From assembly GCA_010094025.1 (NCBI GenBank), contig ML991798.1, forward strand, positions 248,001 through 312,000: 64,000 bases of DNA, in the 5' to 3' direction. Shown here piece after piece: positions 47,101-57,337 of this stretch. The number at the start of each line of letters is the position of its first letter. The first letter of the stretch is position 1. A model generated the notes under the pieces. That model was not told the origin of the DNA. It made no database searches and saw only the letters and a list, made by a program, of their open reading frames with translations. This DNA comes from Viridothelium virens (lineage: Eukaryota; Ascomycota; Dothideomycetes; Trypetheliales; Trypetheliaceae). The position numbers were made by a program, and so were the translations under genes.

Positions 47101-47857
47101 TGATCTTGTGGAAGGGAAGGACGATCGTATTTGGGAGTCGTACTCTAAAATGGGAGACTTCGATCTCCACAAATATTGCTGGGAGAACTCCCACGTTCTG
47201 GGAGATTTCAAGCTCAAGGACGACGAATGGATGGATAGTGGCAAAGTCAAGAAACTATGCGAGCTCCTCGCCCGCTTCAAAGCGAATGGTGACCGTACCC
47301 TCATCTTTTCACAGTTCACGATGGTCATGGATATCCTGGAGCGCGTCCTCACAGATTTGAATCTATCTTTCCATCGTTTGGATGGTAACACCGCTATCCC
47401 TGACCGTCTCGCCATGGTCGATGAGTTCGGGGCGGACAGTTCCATCCCAGTCTTTATGTTGTCGACCAAAGCAGGAGGGACGGGCATCAACCTCCCGGCA
47501 GCGAACAAGGTCATCATTTTCGATTCGTCATTCAATCCCCAGGATGACATCCAGGCCGAGAACCGTGCTCACCGTGTTGGTCAGACGCGAGAGGTGGAGG
47601 TAGTTCGGTTGATTACGAAGGGTACTATCGAAGAGCAAATCTATGCACTCGGCGAGTCCAAACTTACAATGGACCAGAGGGTTGCAGGAGAAGGCGCGAC
47701 CGAGGGAGACGATGGAAAGGCAGATGCGATTGGAGCGGAGCAAGTGCGGCAGATGATTGTTGAGAGCCTCAAGAAGGGGAAGAAGAAGCCGATGGATGCG
47801 AAGGAGGGTTTTCTACATGGCCTGAAAGATGCAGGGCTGGACGTGTCCGCGACTTGA
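44177..47857 (+). CDS. FUN30: SNF2-family chromatin remodeller, Fun30/SMARCAD1 type
   Basis: Single exon of 1226 residues. The N-terminal 250 residues are Ser/Pro-rich with acidic patches (SSPSDDDDLPDVDIKP). A CUE-like domain at about 260-305 reads MGIQKMRELLPTKSVAQCQA, then HYNYEDAMDRLFD. A Pro-Ala run at about 355-372 is coded by a GCACCT repeat. The ATPase core begins about residue 655: MKDYQLVGLTWLNLLFEQKM, Walker A DDMGLGKT (about 678), motif II DEGH (about 790), LLTGTPLQNNLQELVSLLAF, then helicase C with FSQFTMVMDILERVL, LSTKAGGTGINLPAANKVI and AENRAHRVGQTREVEVVRLI. DEGH instead of DEAH is usual for Fun30. The family slides and exchanges nucleosomes, promotes silencing and long-range DNA end resection. 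Length and single-exon form agree with ascomycete orthologues. Confidence 0.94.
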   Translation: MSTIIPESDPIQPSSPQVKQAFAYDSQDDSGDELFDHETIATVPLSQQRSPYKKLETRGSSPCTYTTQPTQILRNSKEPPDAKNAVYSSSPPTVQVAASSPVSPPAVARQTPSLVTGSSFAPPGTVFRQPAVPTTTIPGPSSDDDPAVHYSSPSDDDDLPDVDIKPTIFSNGNRNAVPAKSSFGAHLSKFNYNVEGSNTKLASANNQLPMKRVADDSASAYGTAHRNLKQMRQTGPARAQPVQTEDDEITLEDIEDPKVRMGIQKMRELLPTKSVAQCQAALQKSHYNYEDAMDRLFDAGSEHGPVDLTVSDDEEPSSHMAKPEPVAKRQVKDHGQSIQNKWSSTQASRRLTQKEPAPAPAPAPAPAPASVSSSQGQPPRKRLLSRKRRPSSSPVPFDDDEGVKITKGSPVTPISKRPSKHEQKKSAPSVTIIDSDSDSGLGHDRGGDIDDGNSEGVEKELLKFVNRCTIEELADISNQPEEMAAIVIEKRPFKSLTQVRAVSESTVPTKSRKPRKLIGDKIVDVCLDMWIGFEAVDRLVKRCEMLGKNLRAAMEPLGLAAEVTGQTGELSSTRLQDATRLENGSVHDSGIGTPSSSTPNIEDDTEGVNKTSMGKTRRDIAESDSDVEQIRKESQKPFKRPLSQPAMMSKDIAMKDYQLVGLTWLNLLFEQKMSGILADDMGLGKTCQVIAFISHLVETGVTGPHLVFVPGSTLENWLRELRNFSPNLYVEPYYGTQPERAQQRAIIEDNIQHINVVVTTYDMAKGRSMIDGNVDAKFLRRLRPIATVYDEGHVLRNRANKLYDTLIRIPSQFRLLLTGTPLQNNLQELVSLLAFIMPDVFQEQQEDLQYIFKYKAKTVDNDHAGLLSARRINRARSMMTPFVLRRKKHQVLDLPPKIRRVEQCELLSGAHQEMYLSQLEEEKPELEQSTTARRGPKKRGGAMTGLRLAAIHPLLFRRLYDDNKLRKIIRIAKQNDLVEGKDDRIWESYSKMGDFDLHKYCWENSHVLGDFKLKDDEWMDSGKVKKLCELLARFKANGDRTLIFSQFTMVMDILERVLTDLNLSFHRLDGNTAIPDRLAMVDEFGADSSIPVFMLSTKAGGTGINLPAANKVIIFDSSFNPQDDIQAENRAHRVGQTREVEVVRLITKGTIEEQIYALGESKLTMDQRVAGEGATEGDDGKADAIGAEQVRQMIVESLKKGKKKPMDAKEGFLHGLKDAGLDVSAT
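45241..45291 (+). repeat. GCACCT hexamer tandem repeat inside Fun30
   Basis: About eight hexamer units (GCACCT/GCACCC) coding for a Pro-Ala run. Six-base units keep the frame when copy number changes. Confidence 0.85.
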
Positions 47858-48526
47858 ACGAGCAAGACTTTTCACACCTTTACGTAGTCTAAATGTTGGC
47901 CCAACCTTTGGACTCGGTCTTGTCTAGCAACTATCTGGTTGCGGCTTGCTCGGTGACATTGGATATGGTATATGGATGCTGCATTGGGGCAGAGCCGCAG
48001 ATGAAGACGCATGGCTACCTAGCCTGCCACTTAATAAAATTGGGCACTTTAGATACACTTGATGGTCATGAATACATATATATTATCAAGACTTCTATTA
48101 CATTGACGATCACGCACGAGTTAGGTCCATCCGATATCGGACATGATGTAGTGCGGGAAAGATGACATAAAGTGGTTCGTTATTTTACGATGGATGCTAC
48201 TTCTTTGATCACCACCAGAAGATCAAAGGACAATATTGCAAAAAGAAGTTCTTCGCGTACCCGTCCAAATGGATGGCAAGCTCAGCGAGCATTTCCGGCA
48301 CCGTCCGGCCTATGAGACCCATCTCTTAAGGTTCAGTCCGCCTCAGGTACCTGGGCCCCCGCAGAGCTATGACGGTGATCAATCATCGGTGCATGGGTTA
48401 TGCACAGGTACAGACGGCCTTCCGCTTCAGGACTCCACCCATATTAAGGAGCCAGAGTCCACAGCGGGCACATAACTCTGGCCCACGCCAGGAATACCTC
48501 ATTCCACACGTAAGTCTCTAAATTGC
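47858..48526. other. intergenic region between Fun30 and the S9 peptidase
   Basis: 669 nt holding the 3' UTR of Fun30 and the promoter of the peptidase gene. No gene recognised. Confidence 0.5.
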
Positions 48527-50780
48527 ATGACCATGGCAATCCGGGCAACCAAGTTCACACCAAGCGTACTGCTCAGCGCGCCCCGCCGCTCCCCCGGAAT
48601 CCCCAACGCAGATGGATCACTCGTGCTCTACACGACCCACGTATACTCTTTTGAAGACCATGAGAAGACTGTGGAGATCCGCGTGCTTGACGTCAAGAGT
48701 AACGAGTCCAGACTGGTCAGCAGACACAAAGAACTGAGCGAGCCCAACTGGCTGGACGACGAGACCGTCTTTCTCTTGGAGAGTGACACTGATGGTACCA
48801 CCAATGTTCTCGTCGGTCCCATTGACGACTTCGACAACCAACACTATGTAGCCGGAGAGATCCCAGCTCCAGCCAGCAACTTCAAGCTCAAACAGGTCAA
48901 GGATGGCTACGCCCTCGCCTTTAACGCCCTCGCCAAACCCAACGACGAGCTCTACAACCCTGACACAGCAGCAAAACCCCACTCCACAGGCAAGCTGTAC
49001 GACAGCATTTGGGTTCGGCATTGGGACACCTACAAAACCCAAAACCGCGCTGCTATATGGTACACTACCATCAAAAAGGATGATAGCTCCTCTTCAGAGG
49101 ACAGTAAATGGACCCTTACTCACCTTGTCAACGCCCTCCAGGGTACCTCCCTCGAGAGTCCCATACCTCCCTTTGGCGGCACCGACAACTTCGACCTCAG
49201 CAGTAGCGGCCTGATCTTCGTCGCGAAAGACCCGGACCTAAACCAGGCCCTTAATACGAAGTGCAACGTCTATCTGATCTCGCTCTCGTCCTTCACGCAG
49301 ACCACCCCTTCTGCGCCTGTGAAAGTTGCCACAAAAAGCTACGATGGCGCGGCAACGTCACCGGTTTTCTCTCCGGATGGTAGGAGTGCGGCGTTCTTGG
49401 CGATGGAGAAGAATGGATACGAGGCGGATCGAAATCGTGTGTTTGTGATATTGGACGTGAATCAGCCAGTGGCGGCATTACATTGGATAAGTCGCGAGGA
49501 TGGAGATGGGAAGTTTTGGGATAGGAGTCCAAGTGGGGTGACGTGGAGTGCGGATAGTGGGACACTGTTTCTGACCGCGGAGGATGAGGGAAAGACGTCA
49601 CTTTTTGCAGCGATCTCAAGTGCGAATCTGCCAGGACCGGTGACAAAATTGACGGAGGATGGGTCAATCACTGGTGAGTGGGATGAAGACTCATCTTGTC
49701 CACCTCGAATGAGACTTATTTCATTGTTTCAGGTCATTACTGATCATATTCTCAGACGTACGACCCTTGACGCCAAGGCAACTCTTCATTACTAAAAGCA
49801 GTCTCGTCGACAATAGTACGTACCAGTACCTCGAACTCCCGTCTAAAAACGTCACTACCATCTCATCCGCCTCTCGCGACGGCTCCGCATTCGGTCTTTC
49901 ACCTAGCCAGGTCAGCGAAATCTGGTACCGTGGAGCCAGCTCCGACACCAAAATCCACGCCTGGGTTGTCCGCCCCTCAACCTACAACAAGAACGACACC
50001 TACCCCCTCGCATTCCTCGTCCACGGCGGACCCCAAGGCGCCTGGACCGACAGCTGGAGCACGCGGTGGAACCCAGCCGTCTTCGCTGAACAAGGCTACA
50101 TCACCATCTGCCCGAACCCAACCGGGTCCACGGGCTACGGCCAGGCCTTCACCGACGCCATCCATCAGCAGTGGGGTGGCCTCCCCTACGAGGACCTCGT
50201 CCAGGGCTTCGACTACATCGAGCGTCATATGCCGGACGTCGACACGAGCCGCGCGGTCGCGCTGGGTGCCAGCTACGGCGGCTACATGATGAATTGGATC
50301 CAAGGCCACGGACTGGGGCGTAAGTTTAAGGCGCTCGTCACGCACGATGGCGTGTTTAGCATGGCGGGCCAGCTCGCGAGCGAGGAGCTGTATTTCCCGT
50401 TTCACGATCTCGGCGGGGCGCCGACGTCGGCGGGGACGCGGAAGGAGTGGGCGCGGTGGGATCCGAGTTTGCATATTGAGGAGTGGAAGACGCCGCATCT
50501 GATTATTCACAATGAGCTGGATTATCGGCTGACGATTAGTGAGGGGCTGGCGGCGTTTAATGCGTTGCAGACGAGGGGGGTAGAGAGTCGGTTCTTGACA
50601 TTTCCGGATGAGAATCATTGGGTGTTAAAGCCGGAGAATAGTATGGTCTGGCATCGCGTCGTGATAAACTGGATAAATCGGTATGTCGGGCTCCCTGCGC
50701 TCTGCAAGGAGGAAGACATTTTTACTTTTGCGACGCCGAAGGAGGAGCAGGATGCTGGTGCTGAGGAAGAGAGGAGCTGA
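48527..50780 (+). CDS. dipeptidyl peptidase 5-like S9 serine peptidase without signal peptide
   Basis: Two exons, 48527-49673 and 49756-50780, joined within an Asp codon (G|AC), giving 723 residues. An N-terminal beta-propeller of WD-like blades (VFSPDGRSAAFLAMEKNGYE, WSADSGTLFLTAEDEGKTSL) is followed by the alpha/beta hydrolase domain. Catalytic Ser is about residue 553 in LGASYGGYMMNW, Asp about 637 in NELDYRL, His about 668 in ENHWVL; HGGP gives the oxyanion region. This is the DPP5 (S9C) pattern. Secreted fungal DPP5 begins with a signal peptide; here the protein starts MTMAIRATKFTPSVLLSAPR, so it looks cytosolic, unless a 5' exon is missed. A second Met two codons downstream is an alternative start. 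The second exon is clearly GC-richer than its surroundings. Confidence 0.88.
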
Positions 50781-51746
50781 GGTTTTGGGATGACAGAGCA
50801 AGAGAGGATAGGACAAATTCCGGGACGTCTCCAATATGATGACAATCTGTGTGGTCGGTAATGAGCGATAAGCGGGTACAAAGGCATGAATGCTTGACGC
50901 TCAACAAATCGACCCCCATCCACATGCTGGAGTACTATAGGGACGAAAATCTAATCTCATCTGGAGCTTAGCAGTGTGCAGCAGAATAATGAAAAGAAAA
51001 AACGATAGCACTAATCACGATCATATTGCCTGATGATCTCTCCATCATCTAGATTCAAGAATTCACGCGATAAATAGCAATTGGAGGAGATTACGGATTG
51101 TCCACGAAAATGCGGTCCGACATTGGGCTCTTCTCGGGCGCTCTTACAGATTCGTCGGGCTCAGATTGCTCTAGTAACAACCAATCTTGAGATAGGGATT
51201 CCCAGCAGAGTTCAATGAAACACCGACAGACCTGCTGGCGGCTGACATATTCTCTTGGCACACGTGGCACACAGAAGCGAAGAATACAAATCAACACAGT
51301 GGAGAGTGCCACGCCAATCACCTACATACCTTGAGTAGATCTCCTGCCCAACTTTGCTTGCCCCGCCGACGTCATCATCCCTCCCAGATGCTTTTTAGAT
51401 GCATAACATCCAGGAACCGCACGGCCCGCCAGTGCCCTCTTCTACCAACTTTCCTTAACTTTCCCATGGTTCTTTCCTAGACAATTTACTTCCGACAGAG
51501 GAGTTCTCCAAATCAACAACAACAGTAAGCTTCTCCAACCCCACGATATCCCCACCTCACTCCCTCTCAGCCTTGCTTACCTCCCCCAAATCCCCCTTAC
51601 CCCACCCGTTCACCTTCACGCCGAGCCCATCCCACATCGCCCGAGCCTCGGCCTTTCCCCTTTCCTTTCCCCCACCAGCGAACCCCCCAAACCCCTCCAG
51701 CAAATCTCACACTCATTGTCTTTATCCAGACACAAAAATCCCCACC
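50781..51746. other. intergenic region with CT/CA-rich leader of the glycine-rich gene
   Basis: 966 nt. From about 51420 the plus strand is rich in C, T and CCCC runs, as in the leader of a strongly expressed fungal gene. The frame is open from 51573 to the chosen start at 51747 but its composition is unlike protein. Confidence 0.5.
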
Positions 51747-52755
51747 ATGTCCTACGGCGACCGCGACTCCTACGGCGGCCGCCGCACCGAGGGCTACGAA
51801 GGCGGCGGGGGCGGCTACGGCAACAACTACGGTGGCGAGGGCCGACCAGATGAATACGGTGGTGGCCGACCGGAAGGATACGCTGCCAGTGGAGGGAGAG
51901 GCGGATACGGCGGTGGTGGCGGTGGGGAGTATGGAGGAGGAGGTGCAGGCTATGGCGGCGGCGGTGGAGAGTACGGGGCTGGTAGTGGAGGGGCCTATGG
52001 TGGTGGCGGTGGGGCCAGTGAATACGGAGGCGGAAGGAGTGAATATGGAGGTGGAGGTGGAGGCGGGGGTCCACGTCACCACCAGGGCGGCGGAGGGGGC
52101 GGTGAATACGGAGGCGGCGCCTATGGTGAGGGAGGTGGTGCTGGCGGCGGCTACGGTACTCCTCAGCACTCCTCCGGCACCTCATACGGTGGTGGGGGTG
52201 CGTATGGCGGCTCGTCCAGCGATTACAGCGGCGCGGCACAGCATGCGCAGCAGCACGCTGGCTCTAGCGGTGAGAGCTCCCTGTTCAGCAATGCACTGAG
52301 TATGCTATCTGGTGGAGGCCATCAGGGTGGCGGTGATGTTGATGAGCAAGAAGCTGTGAGGCATCACCAGCAATACTATGGTGGCGGAGGAGGTGGTGCA
52401 CCACCAAGCTCCAATGGCATGGGAAGTGCGGCTGCAATGCAGGCGTTGAAGATGTTTGGATCTGGGGGTAGCGGTGGCAGTGGAGGGGGGCAGAATCAAT
52501 TCATTGGAATGGCAATGGGTCAGGCCGCCAAGCTTTTTGATCAGCAGAGTGCCCAGGGGAATACGGTAAGTCCAGGATGGTTCGGTCTTTCGTGTAGGGA
52601 AGATGTGCTAACGCGAGAGATCGTAGGGTGGCGCAAGCAAGCAAGACGCTGTTTCTTCGGCTGCTCAGATGGCCTTGAAGATGTACATGAAGAGCGAGAT
52701 GGGAGGAGGTGGTGGCGGTGGAGGCTTGATGAGCCTGGCAAGCAAATTCCTGTGA
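51747..52755 (+). CDS. glycine-rich protein with conserved helical C-terminus
   Basis: Two exons, 51747-52565 and 52627-52755 (phase 0), giving 315 residues. The start was chosen at MSYGDRDSYGGRRTEG, in the context CCACCATGTCC. Residues 1-175 are Gly/Tyr repeats of the type YGGGGGEYGAGSGG. The C-terminal half is different: SLFSNALSMLSGG, DEQEAVRHHQQYYGG, GMGSAAAMQALKMFGSG, NQFIGMAMGQAAKLFDQQSA, and after the splice SKQDAVSSAAQMALKMYMKS and LMSLASKFL. These short helices are shared by fungal proteins annotated as beta-flanking or DUF7721 proteins, of unknown function. The Gly-Tyr region could mediate self-association; this is inference. Confidence 0.8.
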
Positions 52756-52914
52756 TCCGGGCTTGCCTTGCCTTCTAACGACCTTGAAATACACTTGCAA
52801 CTCGGGTTTGATCTCCTAAATGCATAGCAACGACTGCATAGCCACACAATTCATAGCACCTAGATTTTCTTGATTTTTCTGGTCTCTTTGGTCGGCAGTG
52901 GCAACGATCACAGC
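52756..52914. other. short convergent gap
   Basis: 159 nt between convergent stops of the glycine-rich and SnoaL-like genes. Nothing seen. Confidence 0.5.
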
Positions 52915-53421
52915 TCATCTGTGTGCATCCCCTCCGCCGACTGCGTTCCACGCACTCAACGGATCAGCCCATATTTCCCAGTGCTCAAACCTCCCCTCCT
53001 CATCGAATGCACTCAGACGATACGCAAACTCTTCTTCCCAGGCTATCCCCGTCGTCTTCGCCAGAAACTTCGCCTTCGCCTTCACATGCACAACTCCTTT
53101 CCTACCCTTGATCCCCTCCCCAGGGTCTGCGTCCGGATCTACAACAAAGCCATTGGCATCGGGAAACGTATCCTTGTAGGGAGAGAACTCTAGCACCTCC
53201 CCCAGGATGTTGAAGTACTCTTCACACGCTGCTCGTCCTTCGAAAGTTTTGCCCAAGAAGGGAAGACGGGAGGCAGCCCAGGATGGGCCGTGCTCGGTTA
53301 TACGTGGCGTATCGGCGACGAAGAAGCGATCCAGGATTTCGGAGGGAGTGAGATTGCTGGTGAAGGCGCGACTGAACGCGTTGGTCTGAGAGCGAAGCTG
53401 AATGATGCGGTCTGTGGACAT
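52915..53421 (-). CDS. SnoaL/NTF2-like fold protein
   Basis: Single exon, 168 residues. The start MSTDRIIQLRSQTNAFSRAF is the only reasonable one. The pattern fits an NTF2-like (SnoaL) cone fold: an N-terminal helix, SEILDRFFVADTPRITEHGP, FEGRAACEEYFNILGEVLEF, then beta strands GVVHVKAKAKFLAKTTGIAW, FAYRLSAFDEEGRFEHWEIW and ADPLSAWNAVG. The WEIWADPLSAW end is typical of small fungal SnoaL-like proteins. There is no catalytic signature that would tell a substrate, so the function is unknown. A single-exon gene between spliced neighbours. Confidence 0.82.
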   Translation of the reverse strand: MSTDRIIQLRSQTNAFSRAFTSNLTPSEILDRFFVADTPRITEHGPSWAASRLPFLGKTFEGRAACEEYFNILGEVLEFSPYKDTFPDANGFVVDPDADPGEGIKGRKGVVHVKAKAKFLAKTTGIAWEEEFAYRLSAFDEEGRFEHWEIWADPLSAWNAVGGGDAHR

Positions 53422-53809
53422 GATGGGCGTTGGGGGGGAAATGGAGATGGGAAGAGATAGGAAGATGACAGCAGGTTCTAGCTTTTCTCGCTTTGTACTA
53501 TGAGGAAGAAAGAATAGTTTTGGAGCTCTGAAGAAAGAATCAGGCGGAATTTGTGGTATTTCTCATAGTACTAGAAAGAATCAAAATTTCAACCAATTGA
53601 GCAGCTGGAAGCGGACGGAGACAGTACAAACCAGAAACTGCACATTTCGTGATTAAACTGAGGTAAAAAGCGAGCTTTGAAGCCAAGCCGATGACGTCAT
53701 TGTGAACGAATGCAGGTTCAATAAATTGTCGTTTGCAGATTGGGATATCTTCGAAGCGCCAAGGTATCTCGTCTTGCGCCAGCTCCATGACAGACCCCAC
53801 GAATCTGAT
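53422..53809. other. intergenic region upstream of the SnoaL-like gene
   Basis: 388 nt between the SnoaL-like start and the PAR32-like stop, both on the minus strand. Presumed promoter and 3' UTR. Nothing else seen. Confidence 0.5.
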
Positions 53810-54631
53810 TTATTCGGCCCTTGTCTCCTGATGAAGTGGCGACTCCTCATGCTTCTTTTCATCATGGTGTCCCTCCTTATGGAAGAGATGCTTCACCTTG
53901 TCGCCCAATGTCTCCCGATTGGGATCCTTGCTATGTCCACCAAACTTCTCAACATGTTCGTTTCCTGCTCCGCCACGCTCGAAGTATGTCAGCGTATTTG
54001 TTCTTCCTTGTGTGTAACTAGGTCCTCAAGGCTCATCTACAACATGCTATGCAAGCTACAACACGCGAAAACGAATTGCAGTGTATTTGGCATTCGAACT
54101 CGCTTTGCCGAAAAAGACTTACCCCTGTGTGAAAATTCTCATGACCCTCGCCGGCCCTCAATGCAGTTTCAGGGATGATATCGGAGGAATCGGTGCGGTC
54201 TGCTGATGGTTTCACTCTTGGCGAATGCTGAATATTACCCGCACCGCCACGCTATCGTTCCCGCCTCAGTCAAACGTGTATGCTCTATGCCATGAGGTGG
54301 ATGAGATAGACATACACCTGTGGAGAAGTCTGCTTCATTCGTCCGACCAGATTCGCCTGCGAACCCTTCACGTACAATCTCGCCATCGACATAGCTAGTG
54401 AGAGTTAACATAAGTCCTTGTGTAGGGCTGCCAACCCAAAATACGTGAGACTGCGGCGGGTGGGACGGTGCTCAATAACGAAATATGAAGCGAAATCGAG
54501 AAGCTTACGTTGTGGGGTCTCGACCAATGTTGCCAGCGCCTGTGGAAGATTAGCAATGATGTTGTGAGCGTTTACAGCGCCATTTGCCAAATATTACCTC
54601 CTCTGCCGGTGGAGTGTATCTCATCTGCCAT
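53810..54631 (-). CDS. PAR32-like (DUF3602) protein with three GRGGAGN motifs, five small exons
   Basis: Five exons: 54631-54598, 54539-54509, 54394-54316, 54251-54123 and 53977-53810, total 441 nt, 146 residues. Phases agree at all four joins. The protein opens MADEIHSTGRGGAGNIGRDP, continues TYVDGEIVREGFAGESGRTN, then STGRGGAGNIQHSPRVKPSA, then ENFHTGRGGAGNEHVEKFGG, and ends with a Lys/His/Glu-rich tail. The three TGRGGAGN motifs define DUF3602, the family of yeast Par32, a TORC1-linked inhibitor of ammonium transporters. Three of the four introns interrupt this motif: after TGRGG (phase 1), and twice after TG (phase 0). The last intron uses a TTCGAG acceptor, the only one that keeps the frame and the motif. 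Exons 1 and 2 are 34 and 31 nt, so ordinary gene finders would miss the start. Confidence 0.85.
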
Positions 54632-55522
54632 TGCGGTCGGATTTTGATAGTCCGCAAATGCTTTCTCGAAACTCAGGACGAGGAAACAAGCAGGATGAAT
54701 TTGACAAGGGAGACAACAGAGAAGCGCATGTTGGAGAAATTTAAGATACGTCTATGGGCGGCAGCGTAGTGTGCCAAGCAAACGCCCAATTGATATGACG
54801 CAACACCTACAAGACGTAGCACATGCGCGAAGTATCAAATTGCATTCCGATCATCTCTAATGGCGCCGGCGGCATGCATTCTTGGGACGGCACCACTGCT
54901 AGATTACTGGCATGAGGCACACTGATCCAAGTACGGGCTTTCTGGGTTGTTAAAACACCTTGAAAGCTCGCATGCCCTTGAATCGGGTTGCCAAGACGCG
55001 TCTACGCAGCCTTTTAGGTTTTGATTTGGAAATCGTTTGCCAATTGAGTGAGGTGATGTTGGCGCTTCTTGATAAGCTGAGACGACGTGATTCGATCGAT
55101 TGGACATATTGGACATATTGGCCGTTCATGGCAGTGATTTGTCCTGAAAAGCTACAGCGCAGATCCTCCGAGTGCCGGAGCGCGAGGAGATCGAAGGTCC
55201 GTGGGTCCCTCACAGGGTAGCTGCTAAGAAGGATGACCAAGCGGTGCAAGTTTCATTGAACTTCGAGCCTAGGAAGTGTCTTTTTCTTCATCCAATAGGA
55301 TCGTTGAGACACTCGACAGAAGCTTTACGCAGGAAAAAAGGCAGAGAGCAGAGTATAGGCATCGTTCACAGCTCAGTCGACATAGAATACAGGCAATACC
55401 GGAGGACGCAGGAGGTATGATCATGGTCCGCAAATGCTTCTGACAACCTCCCATCATATCCATCGCTTGAACACCATCTACCATTACTTCATCGACGATT
55501 CCATCGTCCTATAAGAACCCGT
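54632..55522. other. intergenic region upstream of the PAR32-like gene
   Basis: 891 nt with the PAR32-like promoter on the left and the 3' UTR of the phosphate carrier on the right. A short direct repeat of GGACATATT lies near 55103-55120. No gene recognised. Confidence 0.45.
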
Positions 55523-56956
55523 TTAAGCCTTCTGCTTCTCTGGAGGAGCAGCGCCACCGGTGGTCGGGAAACCCATGAAAATCTTGAAGTAATCTATCAA
55601 AACATTAGTCGGAATGTCACCTACGTGATAACGCTAGTATGACTTACCATAGATCATCCATTGCAGACCAGTCAAAGTCCCAATCATAACAATACGGACA
55701 GGCAGACCATTCCAGAGACCGGCAAATCCAATGTCCTTGTAGATTCGGCCCATGGCAGAACCGAAGGCCTCACCAGGTTGACGGTTGGCGTTGAGCTTGC
55801 TGACCATGACATCTGCCGGATGACTGAGAGAGTGGCATTAGCATTGGATGAGAAAAACACGAGTACGCAAGTGCTCACCTAACGATAGCACAGAGAATAC
55901 CGGCAATGTAACCGCCGGCAAAAGAGACACCTGTTTGAGCCGCCTTTCCGTAATCAGACTTTTGGCCAGGTAAACGGTGATAGATCATCTCGACGACGGT
56001 TTCGAAGGAGGCGAATTTCATCATCGTGTATGGGATCTGGCGACCCCAAAGGGGATATAGACCTTTGTAGAGACTAGGAATGAGCGTCAGCTTTAGATTG
56101 TCTACGAGTCGAACTCAATCAAAAAAATATACCCGCCGATGCCTTCTGCGCTTGTAACCTTCGAAAGTCCGTCGAGAGTGCCTTTGGCGAAAGGAGGGAT
56201 GGTAGTCTGCATGCGAACTTTAACGGCCTCAAATGGGCAAAGACCGACGTCAGCGATGAACTCGGCAGAAGCGCTTCCAGCAAGGTAAATCCAGGTCTTG
56301 TACTTGTAGGCATTTTCTGGACCAGCCAAATCCGAGTAGAACTTCTTGAACCATTCGTAACCACCGTATTTGAAAGCACCTTGGACCTAAGGATGATTAA
56401 TTTCCGGACTGGGAGACTGCGAAGGGAAAATCCTACAGAGTAACCAAAGAATGTCGGACTCCAACCAGTGAAAATGCCACGGAGCCCTTCAGCACGAGAG
56501 ATCTTGCCCCATGCCTCAAAGTTACCCTTGTACATCTTCGAATCGACCTGACGGCGACATTTCACCAAGTCAAGCGGAGTCACAGCAGTGTGGGTGAGAC
56601 CCTGGTATTACTGAGTATGATGTCCTTCAATTTCGACGAGTGATACTCACGCAAGCAAGCAGACCCCCAAAGGTACACGCTGCGTAGAATTGTGGGGAGT
56701 AGAGTTCGATTTTGCCGGTATTCTGCTGAACTTTACTGCTTGCCTTCTCGAACTCCTTAACGGCGGCATCGCTCAATTGGTTGGTTTTGGCCTTTGCGTC
56801 ATCGGCAACCGACCAGTTCGGATAGAGGTGTTCTCGCGCTCGGAGGCTCGTTCTCGGAGTTTGAGGAGCCTGAGCCTGAGCCTTCGGCCGACCATTGGGG
56901 ATGAGAGGCGAAAAGGTGGCGCTCAATGCAGCTTGTGTAGGGAGGATGATTGGCAT
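55523..56956 (-). CDS. mitochondrial phosphate carrier
   Basis: Six exons: 56956-56651, 56601-56437, 56386-56133, 56073-55879, 55823-55648 and 55593-55523, giving 388 residues. Three carrier repeats are seen, with signatures [20 protein letters not shown] and PADVMVSKL (Px[D/E]xx[K/R] in the first two, degenerate in the third as usual for this carrier). Typical segments include [60 protein letters not shown] and [20 protein letters not shown]. The protein imports phosphate with protons across the inner membrane. Compared with yeast Mir1 (about 311 residues) the N-terminus is longer by about 80 residues, Ala/Pro/Lys-rich, perhaps a cleavable presequence as in animal PHC. The short C-terminus ends in PPEKQKA. 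Confidence 0.94.
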
Positions 56957-57337
56957 GATGACTGGATGATAGGTGAGTTCTCTATCACGGCGAGTGCTGG
57001 CTGGTTGTACTAAGGAAACTCACTGGAAGCTCTACTGGAGCTGATTGAAGACTCAATTAATGAGCGGATTGCTCAAATCCTCACGCAGGACCCAGGAGTG
57101 GATGGTCCTGAGCAGGTATGGTTACTGGGAGAAGCTTGTATGGGCTGTTGTCAAGATGTCGCGGTTGCTCCGAACACGAGGGCCGCAGCGCAGCGTACAG
57201 GAGGTGTCCCAAGCACAAGCCCCTCCGTAGTCGAATGACGTACCTGAAACGGTATTAAGCGGGACAAAGGAAAACACCTCCATCTGTCTTGTGTGAGGTT
57301 CAGAGCTTTGGAGCTTAAATTGAACTGCTAAGACAGC
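56957..57337. other. bidirectional promoter, phosphate carrier / CBS protein
   Basis: 381 nt between divergent starts. No specific motif stands out. Confidence 0.4.
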
